From positions 186,001 through 250,000 of the forward strand of contig LWTK01000094.1 in the NCBI GenBank assembly GCA_003326205.1: a stretch of DNA of 64,000 nucleotides, in the 5' to 3' direction. The notes under the pieces were generated by a model. That model was not told the DNA's origin. It saw only the letters and a program-made list of their open reading frames with translations, and made no database searches. A program made the translations under genes and the position numbers. This document shows positions 52,332 to 61,900 of the stretch, in pieces; positions within the stretch are counted from its first letter, which is position 1, and each line of letters opens with the position of its first letter. The stretch is from Nostoc sp. ATCC 43529. Lineage in GTDB: Bacteria > Cyanobacteriota > Cyanobacteriia > Cyanobacteriales > Nostocaceae.

Positions 52332-52387
52332 ATGGCTCTTGGGGCATGAAAAATAGAAAGTAATCTCTATTGAGACCCAAGAGCTAA
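52332..52387 (+). repeat. Conserved hairpin after precursor 4
   Basis: TGGCTCTTGGGG faces GACCCAAGAGCTA, with a shortened loop. It is the last of the intergenic stems. Confidence 0.65.
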
Positions 52388-52439
52388 CCACATGAATTGA
52401 ACGAAAACTGAAATATTGCAAGTGCTTGAGGAATAAGTT

Positions 52440-52673
52440 ATGGCAAATATTACTCTTTCTGAACTCTACGTTTCTGGTTCTGAATTGTTTGCAGGAGGCG
52501 AAAGCTTTCTCAATGATTTAAGTGATGTTGATTCCATCTCTGGTGGTAGCGAATGGAGTGGATTTAGCGACCTTTCAACTTTGACAAAATTAGCTGAAGC
52601 ATATGTCGATACCTATGCTATTGGTCATATTGCCTTTATTGCTAAATCATACAGCAATAGCAGTGTTGCCTGA
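52440..52673 (+). CDS. RiPP precursor peptide 5
   Basis: This 77-residue peptide is the most diverged copy: the leader has FAGGESFLND and the core tail is HIAFIAKSYSNSSVA, replacing the SYSNGTYY end. The core SEWSGFSDLSTLTKLAEAYV keeps the central motif and has no Cys. The kinase gene follows after a 256-bp gap with an inverted-repeat element. Confidence 0.83.
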   Translation: MANITLSELYVSGSELFAGGESFLNDLSDVDSISGGSEWSGFSDLSTLTKLAEAYVDTYAIGHIAFIAKSYSNSSVA

Positions 52674-52703
52674 TATCAATTTGTACAGCTATAGCAATTC
52701 TAT

Positions 52704-52862
52704 TATTAACATGAATTCGACAGACCTCACCCACCCAGCCTCCCTCTCCTGGTAGGAGAGGGAGGAGTAACGAAGAAAAATTAGGCTTTTTGCTCCCCTC
52801 TCCTTCAAGGAGAGGGGCTGGGGGTGAGGTCAAAATCCTGTACATCGAATTCACGTATTATT
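52704..52862. repeat. Inverted-repeat element between precursor 5 and the kinase gene
   Basis: Left: ATGAATTCGACAGACCTCAC and CCTCCCTCTCCT. Right: AGGAGAGGGGCTGGGGGTGA and ATCGAATTCACG. The outer arms pair (GAATTCGA), and the inner CCTCTCCT/AGGAGAGG runs form hairpins. It resembles CCCCTCTCCT-type dispersed repeats of cyanobacteria. Confidence 0.75.
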
Positions 52863-52929
52863 AAAGGTTGTTTGAACAGTTTTTGGCTACCCCACAAGAG
52901 TTGTATTCAATAAGGAAATATCTGACAAT

Positions 52930-54108
52930 ATGCCATTTTTATTAAGTTCTCAAAATGTTTTTGATTACCTAATTTCTCTGGGATTATGTACTCAAGAAGA
53001 ACAAGCATTGAGCAAAATTGAACTAAAGCCTGCCAAAAATTTTAATTTATTAATCACTTTACCAGAAGGTCAACAACTTTTAGTTAAACAAGAGCGTCAC
53101 AATCGAGAAGGAAAAGCTGTTGGTGAGTTTCTTGATGAATGGAGAATTCATAATTTTTTTCGCAGTTTCCCAGAAATTAGTCATATTAGCTCGTATTGTT
53201 CGGAAGCACTGCATTTTGATGCAGAAAATTCTATCATTGTTTTTAATTACCTGAGTAATTATCGGGATTTGGCAGATTTTTACATCAAGGAGAATTTTTT
53301 TTCCACTGACATTGCTAAGGTAGTTGGCAGTGTTTTGGCATCGATTCATCGTGTAAGTCTTAGCCGCCCAGAATATCGAGAATTTTTTCAAAATCGCGAA
53401 AATGTATCTAGTCAAGAACATCCAAACCTACATCAAGGACTGGATAGAATTACACCAGAAATTTTCGGTAGAGTTCCTGGGGATGGACTGAAATTTTTTA
53501 CTCTTTATCAACGTTATGATAGCTTAGGACAAGCGATCGCTGATTTGGCTAGCGCTTTTAGTGCTTACTGTTTGACTCATAACGATCTCAAGCTGAATAA
53601 TATTCTGATTTCTCTGGATTGGGAACAAGCAACTTTAGCCGAATCACTTTCAGGTGAGAGTGTGATTCGGCTAATTGACTGGGAACGTTGTGATTGGGGA
53701 GATCCTGCAAATGATTTGGGAAATTTGTTAGCCAGCTATCTGCAAATCTGGCTGTATAGTATTGTAATTGGTAAAGATATAGCGATCGAACAGTCATTAC
53801 GTCTAGCTACGACTCCTTTGCAACTTCTCCAGCCATCAATGGCGGCGTTAGTAGCTACTTATTTAGCTGAATTTCCTCAAATACTAGAAGATCGTCCTGA
53901 TTTTTTACAACGAGTTATCCAATTTTCTGGTTTAGCCTTAATTAGATCTATTCAGGCGATACTTCAGTATGAAAAGAGATTTGGTAATTCGGGTATCTGT
54001 ATGCTCCAGGTTGCCAAGAGTTTATTGTGCCGTCCAGAAGCATCTATAGCAACAATTTTTGGCGTGCAAGCATCAGAACTCTATCCAACAAACTTATCTG
54101 CTGTATAA
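52930..54108 (+). CDS. APH-fold kinase, LanK/TvaC-like
   Basis: This 392-residue protein has the aminoglycoside-phosphotransferase fold: LLVKQERHN (ATP-binding Lys), the catalytic loop LTHNDLKLNNILI (Asp and Asn) and the metal site LIDWERCDWGDPANDLG. Such kinases pair with HopA1-like proteins to phosphorylate and then eliminate Ser/Thr in class V lanthipeptides (LxmK/LxmY) and thioamitides (TvaC/TvaD). Its place directly between the precursor array and a HopA1-family gene supports that role here. That it acts on these precursors is inferred. Confidence 0.8.
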   Translation: MPFLLSSQNVFDYLISLGLCTQEEQALSKIELKPAKNFNLLITLPEGQQLLVKQERHNREGKAVGEFLDEWRIHNFFRSFPEISHISSYCSEALHFDAENSIIVFNYLSNYRDLADFYIKENFFSTDIAKVVGSVLASIHRVSLSRPEYREFFQNRENVSSQEHPNLHQGLDRITPEIFGRVPGDGLKFFTLYQRYDSLGQAIADLASAFSAYCLTHNDLKLNNILISLDWEQATLAESLSGESVIRLIDWERCDWGDPANDLGNLLASYLQIWLYSIVIGKDIAIEQSLRLATTPLQLLQPSMAALVATYLAEFPQILEDRPDFLQRVIQFSGLALIRSIQAILQYEKRFGNSGICMLQVAKSLLCRPEASIATIFGVQASELYPTNLSAV

Positions 54109-54309
54109 AAGCAAGTCAATCAATTTTGGATTTTAGATTACCGATAGCGCAGCGTTATATCATGTCCGATTGAAGACTTATTATTGGGACTGACGCAAAG
54201 AGTTTTTTTGACTAGTGATTAGGCAGACATGATATCAGCGAGTAATTGAGCGCCTTTTGGATTGAAAGAGACTACCTTCTACTGCTCTGTTATTTACACA
54301 ATAACCATT

Positions 54310-55407
54310 ATGCAACTATTAGATTCGCTACAAACTCAACTATCAGAAGTTCCAGAGCCATTGCAGACATCGTTACAAGACATCATTCATAAAGTTCAAA
54401 TCCAATCTCATTATTGCATTCAGCACCCAGACTACAAACCAATGGAATTACCAGAGTCAGCAATTGCAGGCTTTGAGCAATTACCTTTGAGTCTCCAAAA
54501 CAAGTTTTTAAGTCTGCAATTGCGTAGTTTTCTCTACGGTATCTATTACAACGGTTCTTTAAAATCTGCTCTTGCTCCTGACGCAGATACAACAAATTTG
54601 GCACTTAACCAAAATTTAGAAAATAATACTCTTTTGGGTGTAGATGTAGCTTTTTATGAACGCTTGCATGAAAGCAACAGAGGTGAAGGCTACTTCAGCA
54701 ATGATTGGCTTGTAATTAAAGAAGAAGATGACATTTTGATTGTATATAAAAATGGTTTGAAACTTCATATACAGCGCCATATTCATTTGCAACCAGCGGA
54801 GCGAAATGTCATTGTTGGTAACTTAGTTGCAATTAGAATGCCCAAGAATTTAGTACAAAACGCATTCTATATGGCAATTGGTAATGCAGCTTCTCATGGC
54901 AATCAAAATATTGTACGCGTTTATTTCAATTTAACCGCAGAAGGAGCAGTTGCAGTGATGGATAGTTTGACTACCCAACTCAACTCTATAAATATTCCTT
55001 TTTCATTTAAAGCTCTCTACAATCCTTCAGACTATGGACGTTGTGATTCAGCAGTACTTTATTTTGACAAAAACAAATATGAAGTTGTTTGTCCAGTCTT
55101 AGAAAGAGTGTATTTAGAAAATCAATCTTATTTTCAAGAAGAAGTGCCTTTGTTCACTAAGTTAATCGCACCAGGATTAGCGATCGCTGAAGAACCAGAC
55201 CAAAAGTTTAGCACTCATGAAAGCTTCGGTACAAACCGCTGCCAAATTATTGCTAATGGTTTGCTTGATAGTTGGCTTGAAGGAAATGATACACCAGCAG
55301 AGCGGATGACAGCGGTTCTCAAACATTTTTCTTTATATAAAATTGAATTACAGCGTCCTTACCTCAATGCCAATTCTGAGGATATATACACTTGCTTGAA
55401 TCTCTAA
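54310..55407 (+). CDS. HopA1-family protein, LanY/TvaD-like phospho-lyase
   Basis: The protein is 365 residues from ATG 54310; the frame opens at TTG 54262 but the ATG fits better. It contains VAFYERLHESNRGEGYFSND, LVAIRMPKNLVQNAFYMAIG and RVYFNLTAEGAVAVMDSLTT, the HopA1 (type III effector) fold pattern. In RiPP clusters this fold is thought to eliminate phosphate from phospho-Ser/Thr to give dehydro residues. It follows the APH-like kinase by about 200 bp. The gene is normal in length; catalytic residues cannot be assigned by eye. Confidence 0.78.
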   Translation: MQLLDSLQTQLSEVPEPLQTSLQDIIHKVQIQSHYCIQHPDYKPMELPESAIAGFEQLPLSLQNKFLSLQLRSFLYGIYYNGSLKSALAPDADTTNLALNQNLENNTLLGVDVAFYERLHESNRGEGYFSNDWLVIKEEDDILIVYKNGLKLHIQRHIHLQPAERNVIVGNLVAIRMPKNLVQNAFYMAIGNAASHGNQNIVRVYFNLTAEGAVAVMDSLTTQLNSINIPFSFKALYNPSDYGRCDSAVLYFDKNKYEVVCPVLERVYLENQSYFQEEVPLFTKLIAPGLAIAEEPDQKFSTHESFGTNRCQIIANGLLDSWLEGNDTPAERMTAVLKHFSLYKIELQRPYLNANSEDIYTCLNL

Positions 55408-55574
55408 AAATTCTATTTGATTTTTCAATTATTTTTGGATTTTAGATTTTAATCGTAAATTTAAAATCTAGAATCCAAAATTTTTAGAGCCTGAATTTCA
55501 ATTTAAATCTGGCAAATTTTCAATACCCAGTTCAATTACTGAGTAATGCTAGTTTTTACTCCTGAGGTAATTCT

Positions 55575-55868
55575 ATGAATCAAGATTTTTCCGAGTTTAA
55601 TGAAGGGTTAAATAAAAAGTTTAATTTCACTCATCAAGAATTAGAAGAAATCATCAAAGCTGTGAGGGATGGTAAGTACTCTTGGGCTTGCCTTTTAATG
55701 CTACGTTTTAGTGGTTACAATCCTCTTGAATATATACCCTCTCGCACATATATTCGATTAATGAAAAGGAATTGCCTATTTAGCAGGACTGATAATCAAA
55801 ATATAGGTTTTTTTCAATTAGAATCAACCTGGTTTCAACATAGTAGCGATCGACATGGATCGAATTAA
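55575..55868 (+). CDS. HetP-family small protein
   Basis: This 97-residue protein contains HQELEEIIKAVRDGKYSWAC followed by LLMLRFSGYNPLEYIPSRTY and IRLMKRN, the conserved HetP-family core (KYSWAC...RF-GYNP-YIP-RTY). HetP and its homologues act in the commitment step of heterocyst differentiation in Anabaena. The C-terminal 35 residues are poorly conserved. It lies in the middle of the RiPP locus. Whether it belongs to it functionally is unclear; in Anabaena hetP lies next to hetC, a C39-type ABC exporter gene, and such an exporter occurs here too. Confidence 0.82.
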   Translation: MNQDFSEFNEGLNKKFNFTHQELEEIIKAVRDGKYSWACLLMLRFSGYNPLEYIPSRTYIRLMKRNCLFSRTDNQNIGFFQLESTWFQHSSDRHGSN

Positions 55869-55961
55869 AGCTTAAAAAAAATCAGCAATCAGATTCAATG
55901 AATAGGAAATTTAGAAGTTGCCCCACTTTCTAAGTGAGGCAAAAACCTCTCAAAGTCCGTT

Positions 55962-56816
55962 TTAATTCTGAGTTATTACTTCTGAATTCTGGCGGCTTGG
56001 CGGAGCGTCTCCGGCTTTACTCCTAAATTCTGAGTGCTCGATTACTATATCTTTAGATGTTTGAGAATTGGCAACTTTTGTTAGGTTTGGCACTATTTCC
56101 ATAGCGGCGATTTGTGTTTTTAGCCAATTAGCAAATAACTCTGCTATGATTTGTAGCCGTCGCTGTTCATCCAATTGAGGTTTAATAATTTCCTCAACTG
56201 CAATTATATGTACTCCTTTGGGAGTGGTGATTGGTTTGAGAATTTGCGGAGGATTAGCAGCAAAGACCGCTGCTGCTATTTCTGGTCTAAAATCCTTGCG
56301 GAGGCGTATTCCTTGATAGCCTCCAGCACGTCGTATTTCAATGTTTTCGATGTATTGACGGGCGATTTCTTGGAAACTAATTTCGCCTTCTTGCAGAGCA
56401 TAAAACAATTCTAATGCTAAATCTTCGTCATCTAGAACGACTTCATAAGTTATTGCTCCCACATAATCAAGTTGGTGTGCGTAAAAAAATGCTTCGACTT
56501 TGTTGGCAAATAAATGATTTGCTAATTTGCTAGATAATAAAGTAGTTTCGACTATTTTTTCAAAGTCATCGAGAGAAATATAGTGTTTTTCTAACCACGC
56601 CCAGGTATCTTCTGCTTTTAGAAGTTGGTTGGCTAAACGCAGTTGATCTGCTGCCTTTTGTAGTTCTTCTAAACCAACTTCGATACCTGCCTGTTTAGCT
56701 TCATCTTCAACAATTTTTCGACTGGCGATCGCCTCCAATATACTAGGTATTTGAAAAGACATTTTAACATGGTCAAGAAGATCCTCAGGAGAAACAGTCA
56801 ATACCTTTGACATCAT
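55962..56816 (-). CDS. PpiC-type peptidylprolyl isomerase
   Basis: This 284-residue protein has N-terminal SurA-like helices and a parvulin-type domain with LQEGEISFQEIARQYIENIE, RAGGYQGIRLRKDFRPEIAA and PITTPKGVHIIAVEE. It has no signal peptide, so it acts in the cytoplasm. It is the last gene of the minus-strand export operon after HlyD, an association common in cyanobacterial RiPP export loci; it may help fold or present precursors. Its last ~25 residues (EHSEFRSKAGDAPPSRQNSE...) are encoded by repeat DNA at about 55965-56040. Confidence 0.85.
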   Translation of the reverse strand: MMSKVLTVSPEDLLDHVKMSFQIPSILEAIASRKIVEDEAKQAGIEVGLEELQKAADQLRLANQLLKAEDTWAWLEKHYISLDDFEKIVETTLLSSKLANHLFANKVEAFFYAHQLDYVGAITYEVVLDDEDLALELFYALQEGEISFQEIARQYIENIEIRRAGGYQGIRLRKDFRPEIAAAVFAANPPQILKPITTPKGVHIIAVEEIIKPQLDEQRRLQIIAELFANWLKTQIAAMEIVPNLTKVANSQTSKDIVIEHSEFRSKAGDAPPSRQNSEVITQN

Positions 56817-57284
56817 CTAATTCCTCCAAATATTAACCTAATTTAATAGGTAGGTGGGATTGTAATTGCAACTCTATTAATTATAGCTTTACTATCTTTT
56901 TTGAATATATTTTTACAGACTTTATTCTCAACAAAATCTCTAATTAATTTAGCTTAGATATCAAACATTCTTGATAATTTTAAGACTTTTTAGTTTGAAC
57001 TAGGTAATTCAAAGCTGATGTTTAAAGCTCTATTAATAACGTAAAATTATGGGGTTTTATACCTGAGAATTTTAGTGGCGCAACCGCCTTAAAATAATGT
57101 ATTATTAAACCACAGAGGCACAGAGAACACAGAGATAAACGAAAATTGCTGCTATTTTTTATGCACTATTTTAGTAGAAATGTAAAAATGTAGGGTGCGT
57201 TAGCCTACGGCGTAGCGCACCTTCAACAATTGAAGGTGTGGCGCTTGGTGGCAACACGCCCTACATTTGCATATTGATTAATTC
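56817..57284. other. Gap between hlyD-type and PpiC genes
   Basis: This 468-bp gap is long for an operon. It contains an ACCACAGAGGCACAGAGAAC-type repeat (57111-57130) and a 77-bp hairpin element (57189-57265) with ends TGTAGGGTGCG / CGCCCTACA and an inner GAAGGTG/CACCTTC pair. No coding sequence is seen. Confidence 0.6.
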
Positions 57285-58832
57285 CTAAAGCTCCAAACCA
57301 CCTTGCTGCAACTTTTTAAATGGATCTAAGATAAAGTCTATTACCCGACGTTGGCGAATAACTACCTCTGCGGTTGCTGTTTGACCTGGTGTTATGGCAA
57401 TACGTCTGTTGGCAGTTTGGATGTAAGGCTGAGCTAGGGAGATTTCTAACTCATAGGTTTCCGTGTTACCTTGCTCGCTCCTCTGAATTTTTGAATCAGG
57501 TGAAATCCAATTGACGTGCCCTTGCACTACCCCATAGTCTTGGAAAGGATAGGCGTCAAATTTGACTTTAACTGGCATTCCCACCTTCAAAAAACCACTA
57601 TCTTGGTTAGGTATCTGTGCTTTGAGAATTAAAGGAGTACCCTTTGGTGCAATTTGGGCAATTAATTGTCCCGGTTCTACTACTGAGCCTGGTTTTTGGA
57701 TAGGCAATTCAAAAATTACGCCATCAACAGGCGATCGCACTATTCGTTGTTGTAATTGTAGTTTTAAGGATGTAATCTGGCTACCAGTTTGAGCGATTTC
57801 TGATTGCACGTTAGTAATTTGGGTTTGTAAGTCTTTTAACTGTTCCTGATTTTTCAGTACCGCCAGTTTACCTGCTTGCACTAAACCGCGATAGCTACTT
57901 TGCTGTTCTTGCAGGCGAAGTTTGAAAAGTTGAATATCTGAATAAGCTTGGCTCATTAGCGACTGATAGCGGTTGAGTTCTTCTTTTAACCGCAACTGGG
58001 CTTGGGTAATATCAGATTTTGCTTGTTCTTGGAGGCGTTGGCTTTCTTCTGCTATCTTTTCGAGTTCCACAAGTTTGGTTTGGGGAATCGCCCCCTCTTG
58101 CAAAAGTTGGCGATAACGTTCGACTTCTGTGGAATCTCGGCTTAAACGACTCTGAGCTAATTTCTGGGCAATTTGGGTAGAACTGATATTTTGACTAGCC
58201 TGTTCTACTAGAGCCAGTTTTTCCACTCGTTGTAAGTTATAGGTACTTTGTTTGGCATCAAGGTTTTGCTGTGCTTGGCTAATTTGGGCGATTTTTTCCA
58301 ATTCTTGAGACTTATTTTGCTGTTCTTGGATATTAATCGTCAGTAGAATTTGATTTTTGAGAAGATCGAGTTGCGATCGCTGATTTAACAAACCCTCTAG
58401 TTTTGTCTGCACTTGTTGTAGTTCCGATCGCAGCACATCAGACTCCAGCTGAACTAAAACCTGTCCTGCTTTTACCGTTGCGCCTTCCTTGACATTCACA
58501 GCCGTCACACTACCACTAACAGGACTATCTAATTGTTGCGTTGCTCCTTCAGGTTCCATCCGTCCTCTAGCACTTCCTGTTTCATCAACCTTGGAAAGCA
58601 TCGCCCAAGGTATTACAATTGCAGCAAAGCCAACCAGTAAATACAATAAGGAACGCGTCCAAATTCTTGGTAAAGCATCTAACAGTTCCTCAGTACCGTA
58701 AAACCAATCATTTATCTGAGATGTTTCCTGTGCTTGAGGATTGACACCAGCACTTTTATCCTCAGTTAGGTAAAATTTAGCGTCCTTTTCTAAGGCGAAC
58801 GCAGATGACGAATTATTAGATGAGTTTGGCAT
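57285..58832 (-). CDS. HlyD-family membrane fusion protein
   Basis: This 515-residue protein has a transmembrane helix near residues 60-82 (LLYLLVGFAAIVIPWAMLSK), an N-terminal lipoyl half (LDSPVSGSVTAVNVKEGATV), a very long α-helical coiled coil (residues ~130-355) and the second lipoyl half (IVRSPVDGVIFELPI). It bridges the inner-membrane ABC exporter to an outer-membrane TolC-type channel. It lies 130 bp after the C39 ABC exporter gene on the same strand. No TolC gene is in the window, so a shared outer-membrane channel is expected. Confidence 0.93.
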   Translation of the reverse strand: MPNSSNNSSSAFALEKDAKFYLTEDKSAGVNPQAQETSQINDWFYGTEELLDALPRIWTRSLLYLLVGFAAIVIPWAMLSKVDETGSARGRMEPEGATQQLDSPVSGSVTAVNVKEGATVKAGQVLVQLESDVLRSELQQVQTKLEGLLNQRSQLDLLKNQILLTINIQEQQNKSQELEKIAQISQAQQNLDAKQSTYNLQRVEKLALVEQASQNISSTQIAQKLAQSRLSRDSTEVERYRQLLQEGAIPQTKLVELEKIAEESQRLQEQAKSDITQAQLRLKEELNRYQSLMSQAYSDIQLFKLRLQEQQSSYRGLVQAGKLAVLKNQEQLKDLQTQITNVQSEIAQTGSQITSLKLQLQQRIVRSPVDGVIFELPIQKPGSVVEPGQLIAQIAPKGTPLILKAQIPNQDSGFLKVGMPVKVKFDAYPFQDYGVVQGHVNWISPDSKIQRSEQGNTETYELEISLAQPYIQTANRRIAITPGQTATAEVVIRQRRVIDFILDPFKKLQQGGLEL

Positions 58833-58962
58833 AAAAATTGGAGAGTGGAGGAGACACGGGGACGCGGGGAGTGGGAATTTTGAGTATTTGAGGTGGATGA
58901 ACGAGTATCTGAGGTGGATAAACGAGTCTTTAATTATCCCAGTCCCCAGTCCCCAATCCCCA

Positions 58963-61900
58963 TCAAGCTCTTTGCGACAATTGTTGCTGATTGAGATAGA
59001 AATAATGACCTTTTTTGGCGACTAATTGCTCGTGATTACCGCTTTCGATTAGAATTCCCCTGTCTAAAACTAAAATCAGGTCGGCATGACGCACGGTAGA
59101 AAGGCGATGAGCAATAATTAAACTTGTGCGTCCTTTAAGAATTTTTTTGAGGTTGTTCTGAATAATCCGTTCAGATTCCGCATCTAAGTGACTGGTTGCT
59201 TCATCTAATACTAAGAAAGAGGGATTTCCTAGCAAAGCACGAGCGATCGCTAGGCGTTGGCGTTGTCCACCAGATAACATACCGCCACTTTCGCCAATTT
59301 GAGTTTCGTAACCCATTGGCATTTGCTGAATAAATTCATCTGCTCCTGCTAAAGTTGCTGCTTCCACTATTTCTTCTTGTGAGGCTTCTGGATGAGCAAT
59401 GCTGATGTTTTCGCGAATTGTACCGCCAAATAAAAATGTATCTTGGTCAACAACACCAATTTGAGAACGCAGCGATCGCAGGGAAATATTAGTTACATCT
59501 TGAGCGTCAATCAGCACTTTACCATCTGTCGGCGGATATAGTCCCAAAATCAATTTGGAGAGAGTTGTCTTACCTGAACCGCTACGCCCTACCACTGCAA
59601 CAGTTTGTTCGGGTTTGATTTCAAAACTGAGATTTTCTAATACGTTAATATCGCTTTCTGGATGATAGCGAAAAGTCACGTTGTCAAAGATTACATGACC
59701 GCGTAAACTACTTAATATCTGTCGGGTTTGATATTGTAAATCTTCCTCTGGTTCTGCTTCTAATACATCATTAATTCGTTCTGTTGAAATAATCACTTCT
59801 TGTAATTGGTTCCACAGTATAACAAGCCTTTGAAAAGGTCTAATAATGTTGCCTAACAACATATTAAAAGCTACTAATTGTCCGATGGTTAGTTGGTTTT
59901 GAATTACTTGCCACGCACCAAACCAAAGTAATCCTGTGGTTACCAGAGATTCGATACCAGAACTGAAAACTTGTAGTTGATTACTAATTATCTGTCCGCT
60001 AAAAGTCTTTTTAATGACATTATTTAGTAGTTCTTCCCAACGCCAGCGTACTGTTTGCTCAATTGCCATCGAGCGAACTGACCGAATACCAGTGAGGGAT
60101 TGAATTAAATAACTGTTCTCGTTGGCTGAGGCATTAAAAACTTCCCGGCTGATGCGGCGCAAGAAAGGTGTAGCTATGAGCGCCAATAACACAAATGGTG
60201 GTACAATTGCTAAGCATAATAATGCCATTTGCCAACTGTACCAAAACATCAATCCTACATAGATAAATACTGTTAATAAATCCAAGCTAATAGAAAGTGC
60301 TTCTCCAGTTAAAAACCGCTGAATTTTTTGATTTTCTTGAACGCGAGAGACAATATCACCAACATAACGCGACTCAAAAAAAGCTAAGGGTAAGCGAAAA
60401 GTATGTTTAATAAAACCTACTAATAGTGATAGTCCCAAGCGATTTGCTGTGTGATCTAGTAGATATTGCCGCAATCCAGTAACAGCAACGCGAAAAAAAC
60501 TAAAAATTAGTAATCCTAAACCAACGGCGTTTAAAGTTAAGGTGCTACCTTGGACAATCACTCGGTCTAAGAGTAACTGAGTAAATAAGGGTGTCACCAG
60601 TCCAAGTAATTGAATTAATACCGAAGCGATAAACACTTCTATCAATACTTGGGAGTGTGGTTTTACTAAATCAAAAAACTGCCAAAATGATGTAACTGAT
60701 TCGTCAGTTTCTCTCAGTAAACCTGTGGGTTGTAATAACAAGGCATAACCAGTCCAACCGGTTTTAAATTCGCTATGAGTCAGGTTACGTTGACCGATGG
60801 CGGGGTCGCCAATAATCACACGTTTTTTATTAATTTCATAGACAACAACATAGTGCCTACCTTCCCAGTGAGCGATCGCTGGTAGGGGTTGTTGTGCTAA
60901 TTTATCTAAGCTAGCTTTTACCGGACGGCTAGCAAAGCCCATACTTTCTGCGGCGGCTGTCAAACCTCGCATTGATGCACCACTGCGGCTGATGTTAGTT
61001 AAATCCCGTATGCGGTTGACATTAAAACGCTTACCCCAATAGCGGCTAATCATTACCAAGCAAGAAGCACCACAGTCTGAAGCGCTTTGTTGTTCAAAGA
61101 ACGGATATCGTTTAGTCAAACGTCCTAATAAATGCCCAGCCCTCACCTTTGGACTAGGAAAGTAGGCTCGTTGTCTATTTTGCTTTTGTTTCGGCTCAAC
61201 TTTAGGGATTGGGTATTGGGGCTTTGGCATTGGGGATTGGGAAGAATCTTCCCCAGTCCCCAGTCCCCGATCCCCAGTCCCCACTTCAACTTGACGTTCT
61301 TGAAAATTTATTAATTCTGCTAATTGTGGCCAATGTTGTAGTGCTATTTGCCAATCAGCATTGCTCAAACTATAAGCGATGCTTGGTTGAGTTACCTGCC
61401 AATTTTCATGTTTTGGATTTAAGTAGATGTTTCCAGGTGTTAATCTCCGCCCACTAGAGTCTTGTATTTCTCCGCTATCTAGTAACCACAGGTGTTTATC
61501 TTTAATGAGGTTAGTCATCAGAGAGCCACTTTCTAAAGTGTGACGATGAAATAGAGATAATGCTTTAAATATCTCCTCTACAGAGCCATTGAGATTAATT
61601 AAGGAATTGCGGCAACATAAAAGAAGTAAATCCAAAGTTGCTGCACGTTTTAAAAGGCGATCGCCAATGCTAGCGGATGCCAAAATTACTTCTTCTAAAA
61701 TCTCTCGTTTGATATAAAAAAGCTTTAAATTAACTGAAGCTCTAGCAACATAAGGACTGAATTTATTTTCTGTAAATAAAGTCAACTCGCCAAATGATGC
61801 TCCAGAAAAAAGAGTAGTAATTAAGTTATTAGAGCTATCTAACAACCTAACTTTACCACTCAAAATAATATAAATTCCTGGCTCAGCTGTAGTTGCTTCC

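Noticed and set aside
50683..52673. CRISPR-like regularity of repeated ~230-bp units
   Set aside because: The repeated units are coding sequences with start, ribosome site and stop, and spacing is far too long for a CRISPR array.
52642..52854. 70-codon minus-strand frame after precursor 5
   Set aside because: It reads through the CCTCTCCT inverted-repeat element and has no ribosome site.
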